Below, in pieces: positions 36,051 through 45,814 of a DNA stretch of 64,000 nucleotides; position 1 is the stretch's first letter, and every line of letters starts with the position of its first letter. Made by a program: the position numbers and the translations under genes. The notes under the pieces are model-generated. The model was not told the origin of the DNA. It made no database searches and saw nothing but the letters and a program-made list of their open reading frames with translations. The DNA comes from Candidatus Brocadia sinica JPN1 (lineage in GTDB: Bacteria; Planctomycetota; Brocadiia; Brocadiales; Brocadiaceae), in contig NZ_BAFN01000001.1 in assembly GCF_000949635.1 (NCBI RefSeq), positions 3,097,052 through 3,161,051 of the forward strand, given 5' to 3'.

Positions 36051-36332
36051 TAATTATAAATACCTCCTAACCTGGACAAGCTAAAATAAAAATATTTTAA
36101 ATTTACGAATTATGATTTGGGATTTGAAATCATAATTCGCGAATCGTGATTTGTAATTTCTCTTCAAAAATGGTAATTAACAACAAATTAGGCATAGACA
36201 ACACCCTTTAATCGCTTGACTGATCTCGCACGAAATTCCCCTTAATAAAAGGGGACCGAGGGGGGGCTCATGCCGCTGTTAACTTCGAAATTCCTCATCG
36301 TCAAATATAAGGTACTGACTTCCATCGTGTAC
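36051..36332. other. Intergenic region with inverted repeats
   Basis: A 13-base perfect inverted pair CGAATTATGATTT (36106-36118) and AAATCATAATTCG (36127-36139), followed by a partial third copy, and a CCCCTT/AAGGGG hairpin followed by a G-rich tract at about 36238-36267. These look like small repeat elements; no gene is present. Confidence 0.5.
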
Positions 36333-37460
36333 TTATGCCTTTTGAAGCATGACATCCCGTTGTTTTCTTCTTACCGGATTATAAAGTGTGTCCCTCTCGA
36401 CGGGTTCGCGGCCAGCCTCTTTGATCAGCTTGATGATTTCGCGGACGGATAATGCCTCCGGCGTTTCTGCACCAGCAGCATGGGTTATTTTTTCTTCCTG
36501 TACGGTTCCATCAATATCGTCCACGCCGAAGCTGAGAGAAACCTGGGACAGCTTGATTCCCAGCATAATCCAGAATGCCTTTATGTGGTCAAAGTTGTCG
36601 AGCATCAACCGGCTTATTGAAATGACCTTTAAATCCAGCATGGCTGTAGTACTGGAACGGTTTGATAGTTCAGTGTTTTTCGGATGGAATGCCAGCGGGA
36701 TAAAAGACATAAATCCGCCCGTTTCGTCTTGAAGTTCTCTCAACTTTATGAGATGGTTAATCCTGTCCTCATGAGTTTCCACATGACCATAGAGCATTGT
36801 TGCATTGCTCCGTAATCCCAGGGTATGGGCCTCACGCATTACCTGTAACCACCCATCGCCGCTGAGTTTTTCCGGACATAATTGCTCCCGAATCTTTGGA
36901 GAAAATACCTCCGCGCCACCTCCCGGCAATGAGCCCAGCCCGGCCTCTTTAAGTTCCTTCAACGTTTGATGTACGGAAAGTCTTGCTATCTGAGACAGGT
37001 GTTCGATTTCTACTGCGGTAAATGCCTGGATATGTATATCAGGACAGCTTTCGTGAATTTCACGGAGCATCTTTATATAAAAACCGAATGGAATATCCGG
37101 ATGCAATCCGCCGACGATATGGAGTTCCGTTGCACCTTCTTCAACCGCAGCTACGGCCTTTTCGAGGATTTCCCCCATATCCATCTCGTATGAACCGGAT
37201 TCTTCTTTGTCCCTGCTAAAGGCGCAGAACTTACAACGATTCTTGCAGATATTGGAGTAGTTGATATGTCGATTGGTAATATAGTATGCCGTATTGCCGT
37301 TTTTTTGTTCACGGACGATGTTTGCGATATGACCAATAGGGAGAATATCATTGGACTTGAAAAGCCGCACACCATCCGCAAAGTTTAGTCGTTCACCCTG
37401 TTCCGCCTTTTGAAGGATATCGTATATGGATAATGATTTTAATAATTTTTCCATTTTCAT
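36333..37460 (-). CDS. mqnE: Aminofutalosine synthase MqnE
   Basis: 375 residues from the ATG at 37460. A radical SAM enzyme that makes aminofutalosine from chorismate-derived enolpyruvyl benzoate in the futalosine menaquinone pathway. Cluster motif CKNRCKFCAFSRDKEE, then ELHIVGGLHPDIPF, VEIEHLSQIARL, GLGSLPGGGAEVFSPKIR, ATMLYGHVET and FIPLAFHPKNTEL are the MqnE/MqnC signature blocks; the GG-G-E core favours MqnE. No other mqn gene is adjacent. A 12-base palindrome TTTGACGTCAAA lies just upstream (37474-37485). Confidence 0.9.
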   Translation of the reverse strand: MKMEKLLKSLSIYDILQKAEQGERLNFADGVRLFKSNDILPIGHIANIVREQKNGNTAYYITNRHINYSNICKNRCKFCAFSRDKEESGSYEMDMGEILEKAVAAVEEGATELHIVGGLHPDIPFGFYIKMLREIHESCPDIHIQAFTAVEIEHLSQIARLSVHQTLKELKEAGLGSLPGGGAEVFSPKIREQLCPEKLSGDGWLQVMREAHTLGLRSNATMLYGHVETHEDRINHLIKLRELQDETGGFMSFIPLAFHPKNTELSNRSSTTAMLDLKVISISRLMLDNFDHIKAFWIMLGIKLSQVSLSFGVDDIDGTVQEEKITHAAGAETPEALSVREIIKLIKEAGREPVERDTLYNPVRRKQRDVMLQKA

Positions 37461-37473
37461 GAAAATATCAGAA

Positions 37474-37485
37474 TTTGACGTCAAA
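37474..37485. promoter_or_regulatory. Palindrome upstream of mqnE
   Basis: TTTGACGTCAAA, a perfect 12-base palindrome 14 bases upstream of the mqnE start codon. Its position fits an operator, but no partner protein is known. Confidence 0.3.
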
Positions 37486-37597
37486 ATCAAGGAATATGTC
37501 CCAGTCAGGATAGCATGCGAATTTTCATTTTTGACAGGATTGAGAGGATGAAAAACGGAAATTCCATTAATTTCATGTTTTATATAGTATATCCTTA

Positions 37598-37625
37598 TTG
37601 ACAAAATTATCTATTTTATTATACC
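37598..37625 (+). promoter_or_regulatory. Sigma-70-type promoter of osmC
   Basis: TTGACA (37598-37603), a 16-base spacer and TATACC (37620-37625), 120 bases upstream of the osmC-like gene. Confidence 0.45.
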
Positions 37626-37744
37626 TTAGTAAGATAGATTTTATAACATCCCTAACATACGACCGCGTACAGGTAGTGTATTCTAGTGTTAGGGGAATTG
37701 TATAATTAAAAGATATTGGACCATCAGGAAAAGAGGAGAACGAG

Positions 37745-38305
37745 ATGACACAGGAAAAGAAAGTCAACGGAGTAGATGTCGGCCAGTTGTTTAGTACGAT
37801 AGAAAATATTAAGAAAAAACCTGAAATTGCGAAGTTCAAATTCCGGGCAACCAATAAATGGGTCGACGGCACACACAATCGTGCAACTATAAAAGATTTT
37901 TATGGTGCTGGCAAGGAGGATACTTCCCGGGAGCCTATGGTATTTGAACTGGATGAACCTCCTGTTCTTTTGGGGAAGAATAAGGGCGCTAATCCTGTCG
38001 AATATCTTCTTGTTGCCTTGTCTGGTTGTCTGACGACAAGCCTGATTGCTCATGCATCTGCCAAAGGAATCACAGTAAAGGCAGTTGAATCCAGATTAGA
38101 GGGTGATTTGGACCTCCGGGGATTTCTTGGAATATCGCAAGACGTGAAAGTCGGCTATGAGAATATCCGCGTGTACTTCAAAATCGATGCGGATATAGCT
38201 GAAGTACAGAAGGAGGAACTCATCCGTATGGCTCAGAAATACTCACCGGTATTTAATTCTATAGCAGCTCCGGTGCCTGTCTCTGTTCTACTGGACAAGA
38301 GATGA
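37745..38305 (+). CDS. OsmC/Ohr-family protein
   Basis: 186 residues, somewhat longer than the ~140 of typical OsmC because of an N-terminal ~45-residue extension. OsmC core: GANPVEYLLVALSGCLTTSLIAHASAKGI (first conserved Cys), then a beta-region and KYSPVFNSIAAPVPV. The second peroxidatic Cys of Ohr/OsmC (usually CPV before the end) is replaced: this position reads SPVFNSI. Hence classical thiol peroxidase activity is doubtful. Ribosome site AGAGGAG. Confidence 0.87.
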   Translation: MTQEKKVNGVDVGQLFSTIENIKKKPEIAKFKFRATNKWVDGTHNRATIKDFYGAGKEDTSREPMVFELDEPPVLLGKNKGANPVEYLLVALSGCLTTSLIAHASAKGITVKAVESRLEGDLDLRGFLGISQDVKVGYENIRVYFKIDADIAEVQKEELIRMAQKYSPVFNSIAAPVPVSVLLDKR

Positions 38306-38618
38306 GCGCCACAAAAAAAGGTCATCCGTGAGATTGTCAAGAGTCGGAAACGTGAAGAGAAACTGCTTATATACTCAAGAGACTTACAATTTGTGATTTA
38401 TAAACTTGATACAGAGTAACCATAATCTGACGGGGTGTTGTTGTAAAACTGCTTAATGCTTTGTACTTGCAAGGGTCAGGCTTGTATTGTCTATCCAAAT
38501 TTCAAATGGATAATTCATAAACAACGTCGTGGAAGTTCAACACGGACAAACGGAGTTTGTCCGTGCCACCCCATTATCGATGTATAATTCACAATAATTC
38601 AAATTTATGGAGAAAAAG
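38306..38618. other. Intergenic region with REP-like hairpins
   Basis: Contains a TATCCA/TGGATA hairpin at about 38492-38512 and a perfect 11-base stem CACGGACAAAC (38541-38551) with GTTTGTCCGTG (38555-38565) around GGA. Such sequences are typical of dispersed REP-like elements. No gene. Confidence 0.5.
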
Positions 38619-39713
38619 ATGAAGAGTAAGGTCTATTTTATCAAGGTAGAAAATGGTGAGGATGTTTCTTCCCTTGCACAAAAGACGAATTATCTCTTTG
38701 ATTTTGCTGGTTTTGCGGATGAAATTCAGAAAAATGACATGGTGGCAGTAAAAACCAGCTTCGGCGAAAAAGGGAATATTGGATATCTCAAGCCACCTGT
38801 CGTTAAAGCGGTAGTTGACAAGGTAAAGGATTGTAAAGGAAAACCCTTTTTGATAGAGACGAATACCCTGTATGTGGGTCGTCGCACCAACGCCGTTGAT
38901 CATCTCTCACATGCCCACGAGCACGGTTTCAGCTACGAAAGCGTTGGAGCCCCCATTATTATTGGGGACGGGCTCTTTGGCGAACATGACGTGCAGGTAG
39001 AGATCAACCAGAAACTGTGCAAATATGCTTACGTAGCCGGTGTCGCTAAGGCGGCAAATGCCATTGTCTCAATCGCTCACGTAACAGGGCATCTGGCAAC
39101 CGGTATGGGAGCTACCCTGAAAAATATTGGGATGGGACTCTCCTCTCGTGGCGGAAAACTGGCACAACACTCCGGCGTAATTCCTCAAATTCTTAAGAAA
39201 CGGTGCAATACCTGTGGCGCATGTGGCAGATGGTGCCCGGTGGGAGCGATTACGATGGGTGAGCAGTATGCCATTATCGACCCGAAGATATGTATTGGTT
39301 GCGGGGAATGTCTGGCCGTTTGTCAGTTTGATGCGGTAAAGATTGCCTGGGATGAGAGCACGGTCAACCTGCAAAAAAAGGTTGCGGAACACTGCCTGGC
39401 TATTTTAAAAGGGAAGACAGGTAAGGTGGTCTTTTTCAATTTCCTGACCCATATTACCAAGCACTGCGATTGTATGGATAAGCCTTTTAATCAGGATATG
39501 AAAGATATCGGCATCGTTGCGTCCAGAGACCCTGTCGCAATTGAAAAGGCAACAACGGACATTATCAAAGAACGTATTGGAAAAGACTTTTTCAAAGAAG
39601 CCTGGCCTAACATTGATTACACGATTCAAATTTCTTACGCACAGGAGATTGGGCTGGGCAGTATGGATTACGATCTGGTACCCTGTGGACAAGAAGACGA
39701 CATCGTAGTTTAG
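38619..39713 (+). CDS. DUF362 protein with two [4Fe-4S] clusters
   Basis: 364 residues from the ATG at 38619 with GGAG seven bases upstream (an ATG four codons earlier overlaps the ribosome site). The DUF362 domain fills residues ~1-190 (MVAVKTSFGEKGN, then FLIETNTLYVGRRTNA, HVTGHLATGMGATLKNIGMGL) and a bacterial ferredoxin insert follows with CNTCGACGRWCP and CIGCGECLAVCQ. Such proteins occur across anaerobes and are thought to be cytosolic electron carriers or Fe-S assembly factors, without proven function. A DNA-rich debris region follows. Confidence 0.88.
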   Translation: MKSKVYFIKVENGEDVSSLAQKTNYLFDFAGFADEIQKNDMVAVKTSFGEKGNIGYLKPPVVKAVVDKVKDCKGKPFLIETNTLYVGRRTNAVDHLSHAHEHGFSYESVGAPIIIGDGLFGEHDVQVEINQKLCKYAYVAGVAKAANAIVSIAHVTGHLATGMGATLKNIGMGLSSRGGKLAQHSGVIPQILKKRCNTCGACGRWCPVGAITMGEQYAIIDPKICIGCGECLAVCQFDAVKIAWDESTVNLQKKVAEHCLAILKGKTGKVVFFNFLTHITKHCDCMDKPFNQDMKDIGIVASRDPVAIEKATTDIIKERIGKDFFKEAWPNIDYTIQISYAQEIGLGSMDYDLVPCGQEDDIVV

Positions 39714-39834
39714 ACTAAATATCTGGTATCAATAACCTTGCATCCCGTATGCTTTGGATGACCACACGAGAGTTTTCTGGGGATTTGGAAGCACGGTATA
39801 TGGCTAAAGAAGAATCAGAAGGCACGGGATAAGC
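39714..39834. other. Unassigned DNA before the transposase remnant
   Basis: Short stretch with no gene of its own. It is presumably the decayed front part of the transposase, but the homology cannot be followed. Confidence 0.35.
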
Positions 39835-40179
39835 GCCGCAGCCCGTATTGCCGAAGTAACAGTTCGATATATACGGGCAGAATTGAAGCCTCAGCCCTGT
39901 TTTAAAGAGACACCTCCGATATCCCTCTGGATTATCCATGTGAAAGAAGAGCATCCCCCTGCCGGTACGAAGGCAGTAGAATGGTTTTTGCTGACGACAA
40001 TTGACATAAAATCACAGAATGATGCGCTGAATTGCCTAGAATGGTATCGCCTGCGCTGACGCATAGAAGATTGGCATCGTGTGTTGAAATCCGAATGTGG
40101 TGTTAAAGTACTGGCGCATAAAACTGCCGAGCGGCTCAAACGGGCGACAGCAATAAATTCAGTATCAATTTGTGGATAA
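39835..40179 (+). pseudogene. IS4-family (Tn5-like) transposase remnant
   Basis: A plus-strand frame encodes VRYIRAELKPQP, LWIIHVKEEHPPAGTKAVEW, FLLTTIDIKSQNDAL, WYRLR then a stop (40057-40059) and RIEDWHRVLKSECGVKVL, AHKTAERLKRATAINS. This is the C-terminal catalytic block of Tn5-like DDE transposases, where the motif normally reads YRxRWxIEDFHR with the catalytic Glu; the Trp codon has become a stop. The N-terminal two thirds and inverted repeats are absent. A dead fragment. Confidence 0.78.
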
Positions 40180-40200
40180 AGGGTAGGACACTGCCTTGGC

Positions 40201-40232
40201 ATCAAGGGGCATGTTGCAACATGCCCCTTGAT
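40201..40232 (-). terminator. Perfect 32-base palindrome after metK
   Basis: ATCAAGGGGCATGTTG is followed directly by its complement CAACATGCCCCTTGAT. It lies 19 bases past the metK stop. It should form a very stable hairpin or cruciform and may end the secA-waaA-metK transcript, although no U-run follows. Confidence 0.6.
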
Positions 40233-40250
40233 ACTGCAAATTGCTTACTT

Positions 40251-41417
40251 TTAAATGTCAGCAGCATTTCTCAGGGCATCTACCATATCGGTCTTTTCCC
40301 ACGTAAAGGTGTCTTCTGGACGACCGAAATGTCCGTGTCTGGCGGTAATCTTGTATATCGGTCTTCTGAGTTTTAACCGATCAATAATACCCTTTGGGGT
40401 CATATCGAAAACCTTTTCACAAATTTGGGTAAGCTTTTCATCGGGGATCTTGCCTGTGCCTTCCGTAGCGATGTGGATGGCAAGGGGCTTTGCCACACCA
40501 ATAGCATAAGCTACTTGTGCTTCGCACCGTTCTGCCAGGCCGGAAGCTACTACATTTTTTGCGATGTGTCTGGCAGCATAGCAAGCGCTTCTATCAACCT
40601 TCGTTGGGTCTTTTCCTGAAAAAGCGCCACCACCGTGACGCCCCCATCCACCATACGTATCCACGATAATCTTTCGCCCTGTCAAGCCGCAGTCCCCCTG
40701 GGGACCACCGATCACGAAACGTCCAGTGGGATTTATATGATAAATCGTTTTACCATCCATGAGGTTTACTGGTATCACCTGTTTCGCAATCTTTTCAATC
40801 ATATCATCTTTTATGGTCTCATATTTTACATCCGGCGCATGTTGGGTAGAAATAACTACGGTATGTACCCTGACAGGCGTATGATCCTGATATTCAATGG
40901 TAACCTGAGATTTTGCATCGGGGCGGAGATATTTTAATGTCCCGTTTTGCCTTAGTTCGGCGAGTTTTATAATAATCCTGTGAGCTAGCATAATAGGAAG
41001 CGGCATGAGTTCAGGGGTGTCGTTACAAGCATAGCCAAACATCATTCCCTGATCACCAGCCCCGTGCTCCTTATAGAGGCCTTCGCCACTCACCCCTTGT
41101 GAGATATCTGGTGATTGTTTGCCTATGCTGGTAAGAACCGCACAGGTATTATAATCGAATCCCATTGAAGCATCATTGTAACCGATTTCTTTTATGGTAT
41201 TTCTTACAATATCGGGAATGTTTGCATTGGCCTTTGTGGTAAATTCTCCCGCTACAAAGGCAACACCTGTCGTCACCAATGTTTCACACGCTACCCTGCT
41301 CATCGGGTCTTGCTCAAGCATTGCATCCAGCACCGCGTCAGATATCTGGTCAGCGACCTTATCTGGGTGTCCCATGGATACTGATTCTGAGGTAAATACA
41401 TGCCTTCCCTTCTTCAT
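40251..41417 (-). CDS. metK: S-adenosylmethionine synthetase
   Basis: 388 residues, normal length. It makes S-adenosylmethionine from methionine and ATP, releasing PPi and Pi. Motifs: [63 protein letters not shown] with the P-loop-like [17 protein letters not shown]. The start codon overlaps the waaA stop by four bases (ATGA), so it is translationally coupled to waaA and belongs to the secA-waaA-metK cluster. It ends at a perfect palindrome. Confidence 0.97.
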   Translation of the reverse strand: MKKGRHVFTSESVSMGHPDKVADQISDAVLDAMLEQDPMSRVACETLVTTGVAFVAGEFTTKANANIPDIVRNTIKEIGYNDASMGFDYNTCAVLTSIGKQSPDISQGVSGEGLYKEHGAGDQGMMFGYACNDTPELMPLPIMLAHRIIIKLAELRQNGTLKYLRPDAKSQVTIEYQDHTPVRVHTVVISTQHAPDVKYETIKDDMIEKIAKQVIPVNLMDGKTIYHINPTGRFVIGGPQGDCGLTGRKIIVDTYGGWGRHGGGAFSGKDPTKVDRSACYAARHIAKNVVASGLAERCEAQVAYAIGVAKPLAIHIATEGTGKIPDEKLTQICEKVFDMTPKGIIDRLKLRRPIYKITARHGHFGRPEDTFTWEKTDMVDALRNAADI

Positions 41418-42729
41418 ACTGATACTGTCCTCTCCTTCAATAAAATTTTCCTTAACACTTTTAAATTACGATCGGTAGCACCCCGTTGTTTTATTACAAC
41501 CGATTGTGCCCTCTTACCTATTTCCTGTGCTTCGTCCGGATGCTCCAATAAATACATCATTTCTTTTAATAGTGACGGTTCATCCTGAACAACCTTTATG
41601 GCATCAGCTTCTCTTAATAACTGAACCGCCTCAAGAAAATTAAACGTATGCGGACCAACAATAACTGGCTTGGCAAGTCCTGCTGGTTCCATCATGTTTT
41701 GTCCACCAAGCGGCACAAGACTTTTCCCGACAAAAACACAATCGGCAATGCTATATGTTGCAAGTAATTCCCCGACGGTATCAACAAGAATAACTGTTTC
41801 ATATCTAGATTCGCCTATTTTATTTCCTTTGTCGAGTGCGGTCTTCTTTATCCATCTAAGCCCCATGGACTCGATAAGCTTGCCTATAGTGTCGGCCCGT
41901 TCGATATGTCGTGGAACCAAAATCAGTCTTAGTTTTTTAATTTTTGTGCAAAGGTGTTTAAAGATTTTTAAAATAACGCGCTCTTCCCCCCCATGAGTAC
42001 TGCCACAAACAACGACCTTATCGTCTTTGTCAATTTCCAAAAGGCACATTAACCGTTTTTTCGTGTCTTCCGGGACGTCAGTTACCATATTATCAAATTT
42101 CATATTGCCTGTAATAAGGATTTGTATCTCGGATATGCCTAAATTCATAAGACGAGTTGCATCGGCCTCGGTCCTTGCACAAAAGGCATTGTCCCTCGTG
42201 GCTAAACTTTCAAAGAATCCCTTTGATAGTTTCCTGACCATACGATACCATTTGAACGATTTTTCTGATATTCTGGCATTCAGTAAAACAACTGGAATAT
42301 GCCTTTTTGCCGTTGCTATTAAAAAATTAGGCCATATTTCCAATTCGATCAATATCACGCAAATGGGTTGTATGGTACTCAGTACCTTCTCAGTCACCCA
42401 ACTCAAATCGAGAGGGAAATAAAAAGTCTTTTTGTCATGAAAGCATTGTTTCGCAACAGACAAACCCGTATTGGTATTGGTAGTGACAACGATATCTAAA
42501 TAATTAAACTCTTTTTCGATAGATTTTACAAGTGCTTTTGCTGTTAAAACCTCTCCAACGGAAGCGCAATGAATCCATACGCATGGTTTTTTTCTTTCCC
42601 TCGTTTCAATCCACCCCAAACGTTGAGGCAAACCGGAACGATAGCGCTTGCTGGTTATGAATTTCAAAAAAAATAAGGCGAGCCAAAAGTGAGCGCTGTT
42701 ATATAAACGGCATCAAAGATTGTCGACAT
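41414..42729 (-). CDS. waaA: Kdo transferase WaaA, with a frame break in a T-run
   Basis: WaaA adds Kdo residues to lipid IVA. The long frame begins at a TTG at 42667 and encodes 417 residues: [81 protein letters not shown] and [20 protein letters not shown], all typical. The usual membrane-anchored N-terminus lies upstream in another frame, from the ATG at 42729 ([20 protein letters not shown]), and joins if the T8 run at 42666-42673 (minus strand) had one more T. Either a sequencing error, or slippage during transcription restores the full protein. Located between secA and metK. Confidence 0.85.
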
Positions 42730-42801
42730 GCAGGGTTGGATGGATTTTTAGGTTATTCATGTGACTTTCGCAAGTATTATTCAGAGAGTAAAAAACTCAA
42801 A

Positions 42802-45417
42802 TCAACTTACCCTGCCACAACACTGCTTGAACTTTTTGCCACTACCGCATGGGCAAGGTTGATTTCTGCCTACCTTAATCCCGACTTTGATAGGCTCAAT
42901 CTTTCGCTCGGTTTGTTCTTCTGAGTTCGCATTTGTACCCTGAATGGCAGCAGCAACTGGCGATTCCTGAATCGTTTCCAATCCCGAGACTTCCTGGTGA
43001 ACATAGTGGTCTGGGTGCCATATATCTTTTCTCTCCGCCTCTTTGCCTAATTGCAATTTGAATATAAGGTCGGTTACTTCGTCTCGAATCGATAAATTCA
43101 TGCTTTCAAACATAGACAGTGCTTCTCTTTTATATTCTATTCTTGGATCCACCTGTGCATAGCCGCGGAGGCCAATGCCTGACCTCAGATGGTCCATGGC
43201 ATAGAGGTGATCTTTCCATTTTGTGTCGATTTTTTCCAGCAGGAGTATCTGGGCAATTTTTTCCATTTCGTCTTTGCCAATGGCGTTTTCCTTTGCTTCG
43301 TATGCCTCTTCAGCTTTCTTTATCAAAAAAACTTCCACATTCTGACGCGTCTTTTCCTCAACCTCGTTGAGATCAATAGACAAGCCGAATTTTTGCCTGA
43401 ACCAATCTGCAATATCAAAGGGTTCTTCCTCATCTCTTCCGCTCTTTGTGCCAAAAGCAAAAGCTGTTACCTCCTTAATACCATCCTCCATCATTTGGAA
43501 AATATAATCGCGGATATTCTTGCCTTCAAGCACATCCTGCCGCAGAGAATAAATCATTTTTCTCTGCTGGTCCATTACTTCGTCATATTCGAGCAGGTGT
43601 TTCCGTATTTCAAAATTGTGCTCCTCGACCTTTTTCTGTGCCCTCTCAATGGACTTTGAGACCATTGAGTGCTCAATCGCCATACCCTCTTCCATCCCAA
43701 AGGTCTTCAAGAGTGAACTAACGCGCTCAGAGGCGAAAATACGCATCAGATCGTCTTGAAGCGATACATAGAAGCGGGATGAACCGGGGTCCCCCTGACG
43801 GCCGGCACGTCCACGAAGCTGGTTGTCAATGCGCCGAGCCTCATGCCTTTCGGTGCCTACGATATGAAGGCCTCCAAGAGATGCAACACCCTCACCTAAA
43901 ACAATGTCTGTACCCCTTCCGGCCATATTCGTTGCAATTGTCACATTCCCACGCTGCCCGGCTTTTGCAACGATATGTGCCTCCCTTTCGTGTTGCTTGG
44001 CATTTAACACCTCATGTTCAATGCCTTCTCTCATGAGTTTCTCACTCAGCAATTCTGATTTTTCAATGGAAACTGTTCCGACCAGTGTTGGCCTGCCTGT
44101 TTTATGTACCTCTGCAATCTCTTTAATGATGGCATCAAACTTTTCCTTTTCAGTCCGATAAACCCGATCCGGGAAATTTGTACGACTCATAGGTTTGTTT
44201 GTGGGAATAGCAACAACTTCCAGTTTGTAGATCTTGTCGAATTCTGCAGCCTCAGTCATTGCCGTTCCTGTCATCCCGGCAAGTTTTTTATACAATCGAA
44301 AAAAATTCTGAAGGGTAATCGTAGCCAGTGTCTGGTTTTCTTCCTTGATGCGTTGATGCTCCTTTGCCTGTACTGCCTGATGAAGTCCATCGCTCCATAC
44401 ACGACCTTCCATTAAGCGCCCGGTAAATTCATCTACAATGACTACCTCACCGCTTTTGACAATATAATCCCGATCGTTTTTGAACAGGTGGTGGGCCCTA
44501 AGCGCCTGCTCTATGTAGTGAGGCCACTCCATATTCCTGTCGGTGTAAATACTGTCAACATTCAGGAGTTTCTCTACTTCTTCAATACCCTCCTCGGTAA
44601 GATGAGCCATACGCTCTTTTTCTTTTATTTCAAAGTGTTTCCCGGCTTTTAAACGTCTGGCAACTTTATCTGCTATATAATATTTTTCTGTAGACTCTTC
44701 TGCAGGGCCAGAGATAATTAAGGGGGTACGCGCCTCATCGATCAATATACTATCAACTTCATCGACAATGGCATAATTCAGACCGCGGCTAATCTGCACC
44801 TGTTCTTCCGTCCTGACCCTCATGTTATCACGGAGATAATCAAAACCAAATTCGTTGTTTGTTCCATAGGTAATATCGCATAAATAAGCGGCTTTCTTTT
44901 CTTCGTATGGCTGATTTGACTGAATGGCACCAGTTTTTAGCCCTAAAAATTCGTATAAGGGGCTCATCCAATCCCTGTCGCGTTTTGCCAGATAATCATT
45001 GACGGTAACAATGTGGACGCCTTTTCCTGAGAGTGCATTCAGGTACGCGGGAAGGGTAGCAACCAGTGTCTTGCCTTCACCAGTTGCCATTTCGGCAATC
45101 TTTCCCCCATGCAAAACAATACCACCAATAAGCTGAACGTCAAAGTGTCGCATAGTGCGATTGGGACTGTCAGGGTTGGGAGCAATAAGAACCCTCCGGC
45201 TCGCTTCCCTCACAGTGGCGAATGCTTCTGGCAGGAGATTGTCTGTGGTTTCCCCCTTGGATAATCTTTCTTTAAACGCATCCGTTTTCTGTCGGAGTTC
45301 AGCATCTGTTAATGACATCATCTTGGGTTCGAGAGAATTGATCTGTTCTATAATAGGTTTTATCTTCTTAAGTATCCTCTCATTTGATGTTCCAAATATT
45401 TTCGTTAGAAAACTCAT
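42802..45417 (-). CDS. secA: Preprotein translocase ATPase SecA
   Basis: 871 residues, normal for SecA. It drives protein export through SecYEG. Visible in order: GGKIAEMATGEGKTLVATLPAYLNAL (Walker A), DYLRDNM, VDEVDSILIDEARTPLIISGPA (DEAD-type box), a preprotein crosslinking region, ATNMAGRGTDIVLG and QLRGRAGRQGDPGSSRFYVS (helicase motifs), and a C-terminal SEC-C zinc motif CPCGSGKKFKQCCG. All ATPase motifs are intact. A consensus promoter precedes it at 45572-45601. First gene of secA-waaA-metK. Confidence 0.98.
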   Translation of the reverse strand: MSFLTKIFGTSNERILKKIKPIIEQINSLEPKMMSLTDAELRQKTDAFKERLSKGETTDNLLPEAFATVREASRRVLIAPNPDSPNRTMRHFDVQLIGGIVLHGGKIAEMATGEGKTLVATLPAYLNALSGKGVHIVTVNDYLAKRDRDWMSPLYEFLGLKTGAIQSNQPYEEKKAAYLCDITYGTNNEFGFDYLRDNMRVRTEEQVQISRGLNYAIVDEVDSILIDEARTPLIISGPAEESTEKYYIADKVARRLKAGKHFEIKEKERMAHLTEEGIEEVEKLLNVDSIYTDRNMEWPHYIEQALRAHHLFKNDRDYIVKSGEVVIVDEFTGRLMEGRVWSDGLHQAVQAKEHQRIKEENQTLATITLQNFFRLYKKLAGMTGTAMTEAAEFDKIYKLEVVAIPTNKPMSRTNFPDRVYRTEKEKFDAIIKEIAEVHKTGRPTLVGTVSIEKSELLSEKLMREGIEHEVLNAKQHEREAHIVAKAGQRGNVTIATNMAGRGTDIVLGEGVASLGGLHIVGTERHEARRIDNQLRGRAGRQGDPGSSRFYVSLQDDLMRIFASERVSSLLKTFGMEEGMAIEHSMVSKSIERAQKKVEEHNFEIRKHLLEYDEVMDQQRKMIYSLRQDVLEGKNIRDYIFQMMEDGIKEVTAFAFGTKSGRDEEEPFDIADWFRQKFGLSIDLNEVEEKTRQNVEVFLIKKAEEAYEAKENAIGKDEMEKIAQILLLEKIDTKWKDHLYAMDHLRSGIGLRGYAQVDPRIEYKREALSMFESMNLSIRDEVTDLIFKLQLGKEAERKDIWHPDHYVHQEVSGLETIQESPVAAAIQGTNANSEEQTERKIEPIKVGIKVGRNQPCPCGSGKKFKQCCGRVS

Positions 45418-45571
45418 AGGTAATTATGCCTTTTGTATTTTTTTAATAATTTACATAAAACAAAGTGATACGTTTCATTGTACACTTGAATGATACATAC
45501 AATTGCCCCGCGGGCTTTTTCAGTGGCTCCAGCGAAAAATTCAAAGTTGAAGAATCCGCAATTATGTAACT

Positions 45572-45601
45572 ATTGTAAGCAAATATAGATATATATGTCA
45601 A
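45572..45601 (-). promoter_or_regulatory. Sigma-70-type promoter of secA
   Basis: On the minus strand TTGACA (45601-45596), an 18-base spacer and TACAAT (45577-45572), about 155 bases upstream of the secA start. Confidence 0.5.
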
Positions 45602-45626
45602 GGTAATGTTTGGGAATAACAATGAA

Positions 45627-45668
45627 AAAGAAGGCTGTTGATCCCTTTTGTGTTCAACAGCCTTCTTT
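45627..45668 (-). terminator. Terminator of fhs
   Basis: AAAGAAGGCTGTTGA (45627-45641) pairs perfectly with TCAACAGCCTTCTTT (45654-45668). On the minus strand, the stem is followed by TTCATTG after a T-rich run, fitting a rho-independent terminator of fhs; the AAA/TTT ends could make it bidirectional. Confidence 0.8.
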
Positions 45669-45814
45669 AAACGATAGCTTCTGTTTACAGAGTAAAAACT
45701 GGCTTAATCCAGGTTGAAAATGTTTCGATTGGTCTATCGAACTCTTTCCGGGAAACCCGAAATCTTTTGGTATCCGGAGAAGGTGTTCCTTGTTTTGTCT
45801 GAGTAGACAAGAAA

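Larger units (their letters stand above)
45418..45814. other. Intergenic region between secA and fhs
   Basis: Contains the secA promoter and a strong terminator (both listed). Nothing else recognised. Confidence 0.6.

Noticed and set aside
36100-36270. A CRISPR array suggested by short repeated symmetric units.
   Set aside because: Repeats are few, of unequal length and are hairpins; there are no regular spacers.
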